NCBI GenBank assembly: GCA_001972305.1
Contig: BDDD01002265.1
Coordinates: 121,285 to 185,284, forward strand
DNA: 64,000 nt
Source of the DNA: Cephalotus follicularis
Taxonomy: Eukaryota; Streptophyta; Magnoliopsida; Oxalidales; Cephalotaceae
Direction: 5' to 3'
Below are positions 43,721-53,874 of this stretch, piece by piece; positions within the stretch are counted from its first letter, which is position 1; every line of letters starts with the position of its first letter. A model generated the notes under the pieces. It did not search any database, was not told the DNA's origin, and was given only the letters and a program-made list of their open reading frames with translations. Made by a program: the position numbers and the translations under genes.

Positions 43721-44601
43721 ATGTTTCTTGAAGTTATTTGTGTTTAACTTCTCTATGTTATCTATTGTGGAATTGTGTTTTCAAAAAATGTGAACATGTT
43801 TTGGTTAATGGGAATCAAACCACGTAAAAAAAGGAATGAGTCGACTAAGTAAATATGAAATGATATATGAGATATGAACGTAGAGTGTCCTAAGCCCATG
43901 CATGACATGATTGGCTGGAGTGTTGGGAAGAACCCCTTAGTCATCCATTTGATTTTATTGAGTATTTTCATATAAGTTGAGTTTGAGTTCCATATATGAA
44001 CTGAATGGTTGAATTATCTGAATTGATTTTATTGAGTAGTTTCATATTTGCTTAAGCTCCATATATGAATTAAATGGTTGAGTTATTCGAATTGATTAAG
44101 TAATTATTTTCATATGCATTTGAGTTCCGTATATGAATTGAATTGTTGAGTTTTTCGAAATTGTTTGATATTGAGATTTGTTCAGCTTCCGTTATTGTTT
44201 TGATTTCTTTTAACCTAAACTAGGGTATTTGAGCTCACTCCCTTTGCTTTGTTTTCTATCAGGAGTGGAATGGAGATGCTAGAACAGGTGAGCGTGTAAC
44301 CGGGCTTACACGAGGATTTATATATTATTAGTTGATAAATATTTTAATTTAGTTTTTTTTATGGATATTGGATTTGATATTTTACTTAAAGATAAGTTGT
44401 AATGAATTATGGTGAATTATTTATGAATTTTTATTGAAGTTTATGGTTTGAAATAAATTATATTGAGATTTGATTAATTAAATATTATATTTGGTGTTTT
44501 ATTTAAGTGATTTACTTGAGTGAAATGAATGGAATATGATCTAACGATTTACCTTTTAAATTGGAGTAAAGAAAACTTCTATTTTGGGCTAGGTCGTTAC
44601 A

Positions 44602-44676
44602 GAAATATTATTTATAACCTTGAATAAATATTTTTTTTTTCATATTTGTATATGTTACTACTTTTAGTAATCAAGC
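44602..44676. other. short AT-rich flank between C and J
   Basis: Sequence outside C and outside J; it continues after J at 51597. The CAAGC at 44672-44676 is half of the J target-site duplication. Confidence 0.6.
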
Positions 44677-45306
44677 TGATGAGGAAAAAAATCTACCAAT
44701 ATTCAGTGTACCACGTGTCCTCTGCAGCCACTGCCACGTGTACAAATGATTTAAAATCTAAGTAGATAGCAATCAGAGAAAACACCCTAGAGCCAAATAA
44801 GGAAACAGACGAGATCCTCGACTGTTTCTCAGAGGACCTCATCGCCCATAACAGAATAAGGCCCCAAAATCAGCCTATATTCCAGGGATTCAAAGTCTGG
44901 AAAGATAACCCATAATAACGGCTTGGCGCCAAATCCAACGGAGAATCAGGGAAATCCAGAGATCCTCGACATTTCCTTAGGGGAACACAAATCACTTCCG
45001 AAAATTATGCAGAGGCAGTTACGAACAATCCCTATAAATACCAGAATCAAAGACTTTACACAGGTCGGCCATTTTTACATACTAAAGCACCATGTGATTG
45101 CATTCTTTTTTGCCTTGTCTAACTTAAGCATCGGAATGTCCCCGGGAGTATACCCTCTTAGACCTACGATCTATTTGCTCATTTATGCAGGGAATACAGT
45201 CACACCATCATTAACACTACCTTCTCAGAGCATTCACAACGTTTCTCTCAACAAATCAAAGTCCTACACGTAGGATACTGTTGACTAGAAGATTTTTGCA
45301 TCAATA
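44677..45306 (+). mobile_element. 5' LTR of J
   Basis: 630 bp, TGATGAGGAAAAAAATC to GCATCAATA. The last bases differ from the sister's TATCAACA. A TATA box (TATAAATA) sits at 45033-45040. The ORF at 44923-45273 also exists in the 3' LTR (51208-51558) but is not known as a protein and is probably chance. Confidence 0.9.
45033..45040 (+). promoter_or_regulatory. TATA box of J 5' LTR
   Basis: TATAAATA in the context ATCCCTATAAATACCAG; the sister is at 51318-51325. Confidence 0.75.
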
Positions 45307-45307
45307 G

Positions 45308-45320
45308 TTGGCACCATCAG
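45308..45320 (+). other. primer binding site of J
   Basis: TTGGCACCATCAGTG, the Tat-type site with two changes from element A. Confidence 0.75.
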
Positions 45321-45351
45321 TGAGAAGCGCATCAAAAAGCTATTAAGAATC

Positions 45352-47466
45352 ATGCATCCGAGGAGAAACAACAAAAACTCTGTGGTCGAGAGCAGCCAGG
45401 CTGCAACTGGAGATCAACGACCTGCAACCGGCCGGGTTGTTGCCACAACCGAGCAAGCTCCTATAACAGGGGAGGATTTTAATCAGTTTCTCCAGGGAAT
45501 GGAGCTCCTTACCAACCTGTTGGCAACTAATCTAGCCAACCACGAACAGGTTGGACCTGCCCGACCATTCTGCCGAGGTCGATTTGGTCCAAGCAGACCA
45601 GCCCCGGAGGTCCAACAGCCCCGAGGGCCAAGACGAAACCCGCCGAGGTGGGCAAGACACCCTCCAAGGCGATCAGTGGTTCAAACATCTCTGGGAGTAG
45701 AACCAAGGCGAAACCCGCCAAGGATGACCACACGTCCCCCGAGGCGGTCGGAGATTAATACATCCTTGAGGAGGAGACCATAGATTAATACATCTTTGAG
45801 AGCGGAGCCGTCAACTGCCAGGGATCACAACAACGATCCTCAACCCCAGCAACACGAGCAGGATCCAATGGAATTGGATCACCCAACGGGTGCCGAGGAG
45901 GCCCGACCACGTACCCATGCTTCGCACATGACTAGAACAGTGTGAAGGAGTAGAACAACCCATTCGGCCACATTGGCCATGCAATCTCATGTTTCTAGAA
46001 AGACTAGAAACATTGAGGATGTGGAGCAAGCCATGAACAGGAGGCATGCAGAGATGGAGAGGAGACTCCAAGGAGCCGAGAAGTCAAAGGGATACCTGAC
46101 CGAGGTACGCAATATCAGTGCAACCCCTTTCGTATCCAAGATAATGAAGGAACGTATCCCTAGAGGATTCCCGTTCCCGAGTCTCAAGGAGTATGACGGG
46201 TCCTCGGACCCTATTCAACATGTGCGCTATTATTCAAAAGTCATGTTGGTGCACCAAGCCTCGGAGGCTATTCTTTGCCAAGGATTCCCGACAACATTAA
46301 CAGGAGCAGCCCAGTCATGGTATTTTACCCTGGCAATGGGTTCGGTGGTGACCTTTGAGCAGTTTACGGAACTGTTCGTTACCAAGTTCCTTAACAGCTA
46401 GGGACGGCAATTTTCCCCGCCCCCGCTCCCCCCGCTCTGCTCCGCTACAAATGGGGTGGGGAATCCCCGCCCCGTTTAAGGATTGGGGTGGGGATGGGGG
46501 AAAAATATGCCCTACATGTGGGGGTGGGGAGGGGGCAAAGCAAGTGTTTTTCCCGCTTCACCCCGCTTCGTCTTTGTATATTTTATCACATATATGATAT
46601 ATCAATAAATGAACTTCTCAAAATATTATTGTAATATTATATTTAAGATTTATTGTAATATGTATTTATGTATAACAAATACATATAAACTTTTTTTTTC
46701 TCAAACTTTAAGCATATTAATATGTGAGTTTAAGAATAAAAGAAACTACTAGTCGTGTGATTGTGTTTAGCTTATACATCCATGAGGTTAGGGATGACGA
46801 TGATGTGGATCGAGACAGATTTTACCATCCCTGCCCCCGCCCCCGGCCCACCAAAGAAATGGCATCCCCGCCTCCACTCCTCCCCTCCATGAGAAAAGGA
46901 AACTCCACCCCGTCCCTGACCCGCTCTTTGGTGGGGTGGGGTCGGGGATGGCAAAATCCGCCCCGATCCGCCCCATTACCATCCCTATTAACAGTACCAC
47001 GTAGAGAAGGAATTCAGGTCATCTGATCAATGTGATGCAAGGGAAGGATGAATCCCTCAGAGACTACCTCACTATATTCAACAAGGATTCTCTGACGGTG
47101 AAGGACTTAGATCCATCTTTTGCTCTGACAGTTCTGACCAGCGGATTAAAGGATAATTCACCCTTCACCCTATCCCTTATGAAGAAGCCTGCCCAAGATA
47201 TGGAAGGTCTGCTGAGAAGGGCAAAGAAATATGTGAATGCCGAGGAGGCGATGGCAGATAGGTTAGAGCTTGCAAAAGATGACCTGAGAAACAAGCTCTC
47301 CAGAATGGAGGAATCCTCAAAAAGGGGGGCACTAATCCCTACTTATAACAACTTTGCCCCTCTTTTGGAGACGCGTACAAGGATACTTTCTGTGGAGAAG
47401 GACAAGGTCCCCATCCAATGGCCAGCACCAATGAGGTCCTTGGCTGAGAAGGCCATGATGCCATGA
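45352..47466 (+). pseudogene. Gag of element J, interrupted
   Basis: Starts at the ATG of MHPRRNNKNSVVESS, 30 bases after the primer site. The first part runs to 45783 (TAG) and contains FNQFLQGMELLTNLLATNLA and arginine/proline-rich PPRRSE repeats. The frame resumes through DPMELDHPTGAEEARP, is broken again by a TGA near 45945, and then runs from 45973: KTRNIEDVEQAMNRRHAEME, EYDGSSDPIQHVRYYSKVML and LFVTKFLNS. The hAT-like MITE cuts it at 46398. After the MITE it continues VMQGKDESLRDYLTIFNKDS to APMRSLAEKAMMP. It aligns with the Gag of element A across its whole length except the lost zinc-finger and protease parts. Confidence 0.88.
46399..46987. mobile_element. hAT-like MITE inserted in J gag
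   Basis: 589 bp, ends TAGGGACGGCAA and (inverted) TAGGGATGGTAA, with an 8-bp duplication TTAACAGC/TTAACAGT (46391-46398 and 46988-46995; one mismatch). Subterminal GGGGTGGGG and GGGGCGGGG-like runs surround an AT-rich middle. A second inward TAGGGATGACGATG and ACCATCCCTGCCCC pair at 46789-46835 suggests an internal or composite repeat. An 8-bp duplication and TAGGG ends fit the hAT superfamily. No transposase. Confidence 0.85.
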
Positions 47467-47479
47467 CCAGACTATAGGG

Positions 47480-47623
47480 CAGAGGAAAGCTAGCCCCTAA
47501 CTGGAAAGGACCATACAAGGTGAAGAGGGTGCTCCGCCCAGGAACATTCAAACTTGAAACTCTGGGGGGCTGAGAGATTCCTAGAACTTGGAATGCCGAG
47601 CATCTGAGGAAATACTATCAATG
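47480..47623 (+). pseudogene. pol C-terminal tail of J
   Basis: Reads RGKLAPNWKGPYKVKRVLRP, then GTFKLETLGG, a TGA, and EIPRTWNAEHLRKYYQ with a stop at 47621-47623. It is fused 15 bases after the broken gag, so roughly 4.5 kb of gag-pol is deleted relative to element A. Confidence 0.85.
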
Positions 47624-47960
47624 ACTTTTTGTAAGGTGTCATAAGGGGACTAGAAAGTTTGGGTAATTAGGTTTGAAAATTGTAAGGCCATAACATAGTC
47701 TATGAGTTAGACTAAGGTAAAGTCCCTAAGGGGAACAATGATGCTCAGAGGAAGCGCAAGTGCTATTACTTACATTAAATTATCCTAAGAGAGTTGGAAG
47801 TATTCGGATGGAGTTCAAGCATGCAAAGCAAGAAATAAAAAAAAAAAAGATCTGATATGCAAAAAACTTTGTATTTCATTGACATTGAGAAATTATATTA
47901 CAAGAATCGAAGAAAAGAAATTACATTACAAGAAAAAACAAAAGTACAAGACTAAAGCTA

Positions 47961-50240
47961 AGCCTCTGGAGGGGGAGCCTCTTGATCGTCCTCTAGCAAA
48001 GGTGCAGAAAAAGGGACGGAAGGAGGAGGTTGAGGAGCATGATCAGAGTCACTATGAATGACCACAACATCCGAGTTTTACACTCTTTCAGTTTCCTCAG
48101 CCTCCCTGGCCATCCATTTCTCTTCCTCTTCCAAGGCCGCGGCAGCCTTCTCTTCCTCTTTATCGATGGCCTCGGGATAGAAGTTAAACTTATCAACCGT
48201 TGAGCAGCATAAAAAGTGATCAAGAGGAATCTAGGGATGGACAAAGGAAATCCAGTTCCTGCCAGAATAACACCCCTGGCGGAAGTACTCAGCGGATTCT
48301 TCAAAAAGTATCTCCAAGAAAACGAGGGAGGCCTTGAATCCCTGTATATCCCCTTCCATAATCATTTGTAATTCATTCGAAGCTTTGAATTCCACCAAGG
48401 ACTTGTATACTTCCTCCTGGGTTCGAGAGGCCTCCTCCTCTCGGAACCTAGCAAACTCCTCTTTAAGATGTTTCAAGGAGTCACTAGTCTGCAAGTGGCT
48501 CTCCTCGATCCTCTTTTTCTATGCCCTCTCCTTCTCTAACATTGCCAAGGCCTGCCTCTTCTCCTTCACAATGGACTCTTGAGTCCCGAGAACCTCATCC
48601 AGCTAAGCTTTGGCCGACCTGGCGGTTTCTGTGAGTTTCGCCACCTTCTCACGCAGCTGGTTGTTGAGTTCCAAGGTATCTTTGAAATTTTCCACCATGA
48701 GTTAAGAATCATTCAGACTCTTCCAAAGGAAAACTAACGTCTGAGAAGAAGCAAAAATATGTCAGAGAAAATAGGAGGACCTACATACCCGAATCTGGTT
48801 CTGAATGTAGTTGTTGAAGAGCAGGTCATAGCTCCATCCCTTCCTAGCTTAGAGATCGGATGGATGAAAGCACAACTTGCTGAGGACAAAAGGGGCTCCA
48901 AGAGCATTGAAATCCCAGTTGGAGTTTCCAAGAGCATCGAGGTCCTCATCCATTTTGCTGACATCTAGAGGAACCCCAAGGTGGATAGGGTCCTCGGTGC
49001 TCACCAAGGGATCAACCTCAACTTGCTCCCGGTTAGAGCCTTCCACATTGGCCTTGTCTTCTGCTTTTTGGATGGGGGAGGAACCTCCCGCATGGTCCCT
49101 TTGCCCCAAGCAGCTCTCATCCAGGTAGCTTCAGCAGTAGAGGGATCAACTATAACCACAGCAGCCACCTCGGCCCTTCCCTTGTTTGTGACCACCCTCT
49201 ACCGCTTCTTCATGCTAACCCTCATGATATCAGCAACATGACGCCGAGGTTCCATTACTGCAAAAAACAAGGTAATCATAGTTAAAATAGGAACTAGAAG
49301 AAGTAAAGGTAAAGGAGGAGATGAAGGCTTAATACAGCTTTCCCCCGGCACATCAGGCGAGGATCTATCCTGAACTCTCTCTCTTTCGGTGTCAACCCTT
49401 TCTGGGGTGTCCTCGGCATCATCCAAGTGGGATACTCGACTAGGGATCACGCTCAACCCAACATGGAGCAGACGATCCTCAAGCACGATGGAGTTCACTT
49501 CCTCAGCCTCCAAGGTCAAGAGTTTTCCGAGGTCCACCTTCTCTTCCGAGGTCAAGCAAGACCTCTTATTCAGGTGTCGTGTTTCCAATGAATCACACTA
49601 GCTGGAGGCAGTGAACCCAGGGAGGTTCTTTATGTAGAAATAGCTCATCCTCCAGTTCTTGATGGATTCGATAGGATTCACCAGCGGTTTCTTTGCATCG
49701 GGGCAGGATTTGAAGAAGTATCCACGCTTGCCTGGATTGGCCGAGAGGACGTGGAACTCTTTAAACTACCTCACCAATGAGTGACCACTGACTCGAGGCA
49801 CTTGACCAAGAGACCACAAAGCTCCAGGACTGCGGTCGGAGGAGCGTAGGGTGTAGGAAGAAACTCCTCAAAACCGAGATTGCGAACGAAGGTAGTGGAA
49901 CCCTCAAACCGTGCAAGAGAGCATCCTCAAAGACCACGAAGAGGCCATGCCTACTCTCTATAGCCATTCGAGGATTTTGGGGGAGATTGAACGTGATACC
50001 CCTGGGAAGGCAGTACTTTCTGGCGAGTTCCACTACTCTCTCATGAGAGAGTACGCTCATGTCAAAGTAGCTTTCCAAAGCTTGAGTTCCTGCTTCAGAG
50101 GTAGGAGCATCATGGTCTCCCACCGCGGCACCCGCGTTTTCCTCTATATCAAGGGGGCGTTCGCCAATAGGCACCACCATTTCCAAAGGAGCAACATCCT
50201 CAGGAGTAGGAGATCTATGAGTTCGTATGGTTCTAGCCAT
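47961..50240 (-). pseudogene. antisense additional ORF of J, putative-gypsy-type transposase family
   Basis: Runs against the element's own direction between pol and the 3' LTR. It starts at ATG 50240 (MARTIRTHRSPTPEDVAPLE). The conserved core follows: LARKYCLPRGITFNLPQNPR, GLFVVFEDALLHGLRVPLPS and PSFAISVLRSFFLHPTLLRP. After a frameshift near 49780 it continues FKEFHVLSANPGKRGYFFKS and IESIKNWRMSYFYIKNLPGF. This matches plant proteins labelled putative gypsy type transposon (Transposase_28, PF04195). A TTTTTTGCAG acceptor-like site sits at about 49260. The later part (48700-48230) is a broken heptad-rich coiled coil (EEFARFREEEASRTQEEVYK). The frame ends APLLEDDQEAPPPEA and a stop at 47961. 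Its role is unknown; this copy is dead. Confidence 0.75.
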
Positions 50241-50455
50241 CTATAGTAGAAAGAGAGGATGAGAAGCTTGGAGAACCTAAAGGGAAGTCCTAGATCAGTT
50301 TGGAACAACTGGAAGCCAAGAGATACTCACCAAAAAGTTTGAAGAAAGATTTGCGAAGTGAGGATGACTTGAAAGCCCAGAAAATTGAATAGCTCAATGC
50401 TAGATGTTAATCTTGAGGTTGAAGAAAGAAAAAAGTCTTCTTCAAAAGAAGAGTG

Positions 50456-50465
50456 CCTTTTTAAA
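50456..50465 (-). promoter_or_regulatory. TATA-like box ahead of the antisense ORF of J
   Basis: Minus strand CTTTAAAAAGGCACTC, about 215 bp before the ATG at 50240, followed by a CT-rich leader. It would drive the antisense ORF from a promoter of its own, independent of the LTR. Positional evidence only. Confidence 0.4.
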
Positions 50466-50970
50466 GGCCAAGGACTTGATTTCAGGTAGATCCAAGCCAC
50501 ACAATCTCTGCAAATCAAATGGCCCAAAAATGAATAGTCAAATCAGACGCGGGAAATGAAGAGACATATGTGGTAAATGCGCTGGTCATGCCACGTGTAA
50601 ATCGTGTTCGACACGCCTCCTATGAATGCTAGGTTTAGGCCCAAAAAGTGAAGTCTATTAACCGAGAGTAGTTTAACTAAGCCTACTAAGGATAGCTACC
50701 AGTAAGACTCTTTCCTCGGTAATTTTACTTCCCATGCTAAGGCAAGCCCAACTAAATTCCAGAGGATCGTACCAAGCAAGAGTCCTCCACCTCTGCTTCT
50801 CTTCCTCTGATAAGGCAAACGCAGTTTTGTTGGAGGATCACACAAAGTAAAACCTTTATCCTCTGTCCTTTTTCCCCTGCAAAGTTTAAATCCAACTCTA
50901 CAATGAAGTTCCGCCCGAGCGACAGCTCCTAGCTCTGCTCCTCCTCCTATGCCACAGCTAAAGAAGAATA

Positions 50971-51591
50971 TGATGAGGGAAAAAATCTACCAATATTCAG
51001 TGCACCACGTGTCCTTTGCAGCCACTGCCAAGGATTTAAAATCTAATTGAATAGCAGTCAGAGGAAACGCCTTAGAGCCAAATAAGGAAACAGGGAAGAT
51101 CCTCAGCTGCTTCTCAGAGGACCTCCTCACCCATAACGGAATAAGGCCCCAAAATCAGCCTATATTCCAGGGATTCAAAGTCTAGAAAGATAACCCATAA
51201 TAATGGCTTGGCGCCAAATCCAACAGAAAATCAGGGAAATCCAGAGATCCTCGGCATTTCCTTAGGGGAACACAAATCACTTCCGAAAATTATGCAAAGG
51301 CAGTTACGAATAATCCCTATAAATACTAGAATCAAAGACTTTACACAGGTCAGCCATTTTTACATACTAAAACACCATGTGATTGCATTCTTCTTTGCCT
51401 TGTCTAACTTAAGCATCGGAGTGTCCCCGGGAGTGAACCCTCCTAGACCTACGATCTGTTTGCTCATTTGTACGGGGAATACAGTCACACCATCATTAAC
51501 ACTACCTTCTCGGAGCATTCACAACGTTTCTCTCAACAAATCAAAGTCCTACACGTAGGACATTGTTGAGTAGAGGATTTTCGTATCAACA
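50971..51591 (+). mobile_element. 3' LTR of J
   Basis: 621 bp, TGATGAGGGAAAAAATC to GTATCAACA, a few percent different from the 5' LTR. Confidence 0.9.
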
Positions 51592-51788
51592 CAAGCCGAT
51601 AACAAAATCAATTAAATATCAAAAATATATTACTCATAAATATATGAATTAATCCACCAAACTGAATTGAAATAAAATAAGAGTACGTGAAAATCAATAC
51701 AAACTAAAATATAACAGAAATTTCAATCAACCCCTATTATATTTTCCATTAGTTGAAGTGCAATTTGTTCACGCATATTACTCATAAA

Positions 51789-52420
51789 TTACATGCCTTC
51801 CACACCCCAATGTTGTCCTGTTGTTGTAACCTCAACCTCGCATTCTTGTTCCACTTGCTCAAATACCATTTGAGGTTCATCATATTGAGTGAACAACTTA
51901 TTTATTTTTTCCTTCATAATAAAGTTATTCATAGCAACACAAGCAATAACTACATCCCTTTGTACACTAAAAGGGTAAGGGGTCATCTTATCCAATATCG
52001 GAAATCTTGCTTTAATACACCATAAACACACTTAATTACATTTCTAAGCTTAGAATGAGGATGGTTAAACTTTTTCTCTTTGGTCATGGCACGTCTGCAA
52101 CAAAAATCTCTCAACAAATACCTTACATTGTGATATGGTGCCATGAATCCATGAGAGTTTTTATATGCAGCATCACAAAGATAGTATTTATCTATAATTA
52201 TGACAACAAATAAATAAAAGTAAGTAACAATAAATATCTATAGTAACACAATCATTTATAAGTTTAGACCACATACCAAGATCATTTATAAGTTTAGACC
52301 ACATACCAAGAAAAGAAAATGAAAAGTCATTACTTGGTTCAAGCATAACCTTAGTAAACACTCTCGAATCATGTGCTACCTCTACCCACCCAGCCCAAAC
52401 AAAGGTAAAAACCATGTTTC
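51789..52420 (-). pseudogene. PIF/Harbinger-type transposase fragment with an intron
   Basis: Minus strand exon 1 reads FTFVWAGWVEVAHDSRVFTK and LEPSNDFSFSFL (the W.G..HDSRV block of DDE_4 transposases). A 115-bp GT-AG intron lies at 52306-52192. Exon 2 reads DKYYLCDAAYKNSHGFMAPY, RRAMTKEKKFNHPHSKLRNV, a broken VYGVLK, then ARFPILDKMTPYPFSVQRDV and ACVAMNNFIMKE, ending GQHWGVEGM and stop at 51789. The joined DxxY of CDAAY and the VLK(A)RFPIL block are diagnostic of the HARBI1-like nuclease. A frame break occurs near 52031 and the N-terminal half is absent. Adjacent sequence to 51597 has no further signal. Dead fragment; relation to the Tourist-like MITE at 56827 is not shown. Confidence 0.82.
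52239..52310. repeat. tandem duplication of about 30 bp over the splice donor
   Basis: The unit AGATCATTTATAAGTTTAGA plus CCACATACCA is present twice in a row, so two identical CTTG|GTATGTGG donor sites stand 30 bp apart on the minus strand. Confidence 0.85.
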
Positions 52421-52597
52421 ATGTTGTATGTTGTTATTGAATAAAATTTAGCTCAATGTGTTAAGGTTTAATTTAATACAATGGTATGCCAAGTACATAC
52501 ACGGTGTGGCTGGCTTTTATCAAAAACAGGGATGCAAAATCTAGCATTCAGAATTTCTATGTGAGCATGCAAAATCAAATGTCTTCGAGAGTATACT
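52421..52597. other. unassigned sequence between transposase fragment and LTR K
   Basis: No motif recognised; short frames here have no family resemblance. Confidence 0.3.
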
Positions 52598-52801
52598 TGT
52601 ATCGCCCTGAAACAACCCCTACTTACTTTAGTATTTATTGCATTAGCATTTATTGCATCGTATTTCAGGATATACGGATAATACAGATAATGATTGTGCA
52701 TTTGGTTATGGATGGTATGGGGAATTTTCAATACTCATATAGTATGTTTCTATGTCTGTATACTATATTGGTTATGCACGGGGATAAATATTAGTTGAAA
52801 C

Positions 52802-52809
52802 TATAAATA
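52802..52809 (+). promoter_or_regulatory. TATA box of LTR K
   Basis: TATAAATA in the context AAACTATAAATAGAACC, with a pyrimidine-rich stretch 30-70 bp downstream. Confidence 0.6.
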
Positions 52810-53344
52810 GAACCTAAAACACCTAAAGTCTTCATTTTCTTTCCTCTCTCTATTTCTCTCTCGTATCTCTCTCTTTCCTCTCCTAAAACTCACCAAAAAC
52901 ATCACCTAAATAGCTAATTTGATGCAAGAACAAGAAAGGAATGGTTTATGATTGATCAAAACATTGCATGAACACAAGATTGAAGCTGTATAGGTCAAGA
53001 ACTTGAGTTCTTTTTCCTATTTCTTAACCTAGGAACCAAGAACAAGCTTCAATTTTTTGGTAGAAACATTTTCTACCTAAATATGCTTATGATTACACTT
53101 GTATGCACATGTATGAGCTATTATTATGAATCGAATGGACTAAAATGGAATAAATTGATTGAAATAGAAAGTTAGGCTTTATTCGGGGGTTTTAACCTAG
53201 AAAATGAATGACTGAATATGAAAGATTGAAAATGGTTTTAATGTCTTAAAGATGTGTATAATAACTTGTATTGAACTTGGTTTTAAATTATTTAAAGGAA
53301 GGAATTGAATTGGAAAAAATTTGAATGTAGAACCCTAAGTTCTG

Positions 53345-53600
53345 AACTCTAAGTGCCAACGCCTGGCCTGTGGGCATTGCCGCTTAGAGGTTGCTTCAAA
53401 AGGGAATGGCTTTATAACTGTCAATGCTTAGCCTTTCTTTGGTAACATTTAGCTAAGCGACGAGGCTTAGTCTTGAGTGTCGCCGCTTAGGCTTTGAAAA
53501 ATGAACTTAAAACCTACTGACTACCTTAATCGATAACGCTTAGACTCGACTATCGACACTTAGCGCAAAGCGTCGCTACCCAGATCTAAGGCGTCGCAAC
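53345..53600. repeat. GCGTCGCCGCTTAG-type array in LTR K
   Basis: Diverged units GCCAACGCCTGG, GCATTGCCGCTTAG, GTGTCGCCGCTTAGG, GATAACGCTTAG, TATCGACACTTAG, AAGCGTCGCTACC and AGGCGTCGCAAC. It lies about 540-800 bp downstream of the TATA box. Confidence 0.55.
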
Positions 53601-53874
53601 TAAAGGCCTGTTTCAGTTTTTAAAATGTTTTCAAAGTATTTTTTCCAAAATGGTTTTCTTTCGGGTTCTTTTCAAGGCCCGGGTAAAGTTTACGGCTTGG
53701 TTTTTTCCCACATTTCAAAGATGTCATAGTAAGAGTAAGGGAAAGTCTATAGAGGTGATCACCAAAGAGTGAACTGTAACTTCCAGTTAGTTATGTTAGG
53801 CCTCAACCTACAATCGATTGATCCCGTTGCTAGAGTTACTCATAGTACATGATTGGTTGATCTCCTATTGGTCC

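Larger units (their letters stand above)
11455..44601 (+). mobile_element. Ty3/gypsy chromovirus C, old host of the nested insertions
   Basis: Its own sequence is the set of blocks 11455-12886, 15719-16187 and 24332-24612 (5' LTR), 24613-24676, 27514-28134, 30800-32064 and 34418-35555 (internal), and 35556-35895, 36061-36513 and 42816-44601 (3' LTR). The two LTRs align block by block across the insertions. The internal region holds a tRNA-Met primer site, protease, RT, integrase and chromodomain remnants and a polypurine tract, in plus-strand order. Six insertions plus a MITE sit in it. The 5' LTR start is off-window or lost. Confidence 0.85.
35556..44601 (+). mobile_element. 3' LTR of C, split by a MITE and element I
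   Basis: Own blocks are 35556-35895, 36061-36513 and 42816-44601. The start reads TCTAACGCTCC, a decayed TGTAACGCTCC, and the end is GGTCGTTACA. It contains a roughly 355-bp tandem duplication (43018-43720) that the 5' LTR lacks. The bases after the end, GAAAT, would be the outer target-site duplication; the partner is not in view. Confidence 0.85.
44677..51591 (+). mobile_element. Tat-lineage Ty3/gypsy element J, deletion derivative
   Basis: 6915 bp with TG...CA ends and a CAAGC duplication (44672-44676 and 51592-51596). The 5' LTR is 44677-45306 and the 3' LTR 50971-51591. Inside are a Tat primer site, a gag broken by a hAT-like MITE, a junction where gag passes straight into the last 45 codons of pol, a 340-bp spacer, a decayed antisense ORF, and a purine-rich tract (AAAGAAGAA) before the 3' LTR. 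Protease, RT, RNase H and most of integrase are missing. Relative of element A, in the opposite direction. Confidence 0.93.

Noticed and set aside
44923-45273. 116-codon ORF present also at 51208-51558
   Set aside because: Both lie in the J LTRs and overlap the TATA box; duplication reflects LTR identity, not selection on a protein.
46399-46987. CpG-rich island at a gene start
   Set aside because: Bounded by TAGGG inverted ends and an 8-bp duplication within gag; it is a hAT-like MITE.
46724-47026. 100-codon ORF overlapping the MITE end
   Set aside because: Crosses the boundary between MITE and gag and consists of proline runs from the G/C tracts.
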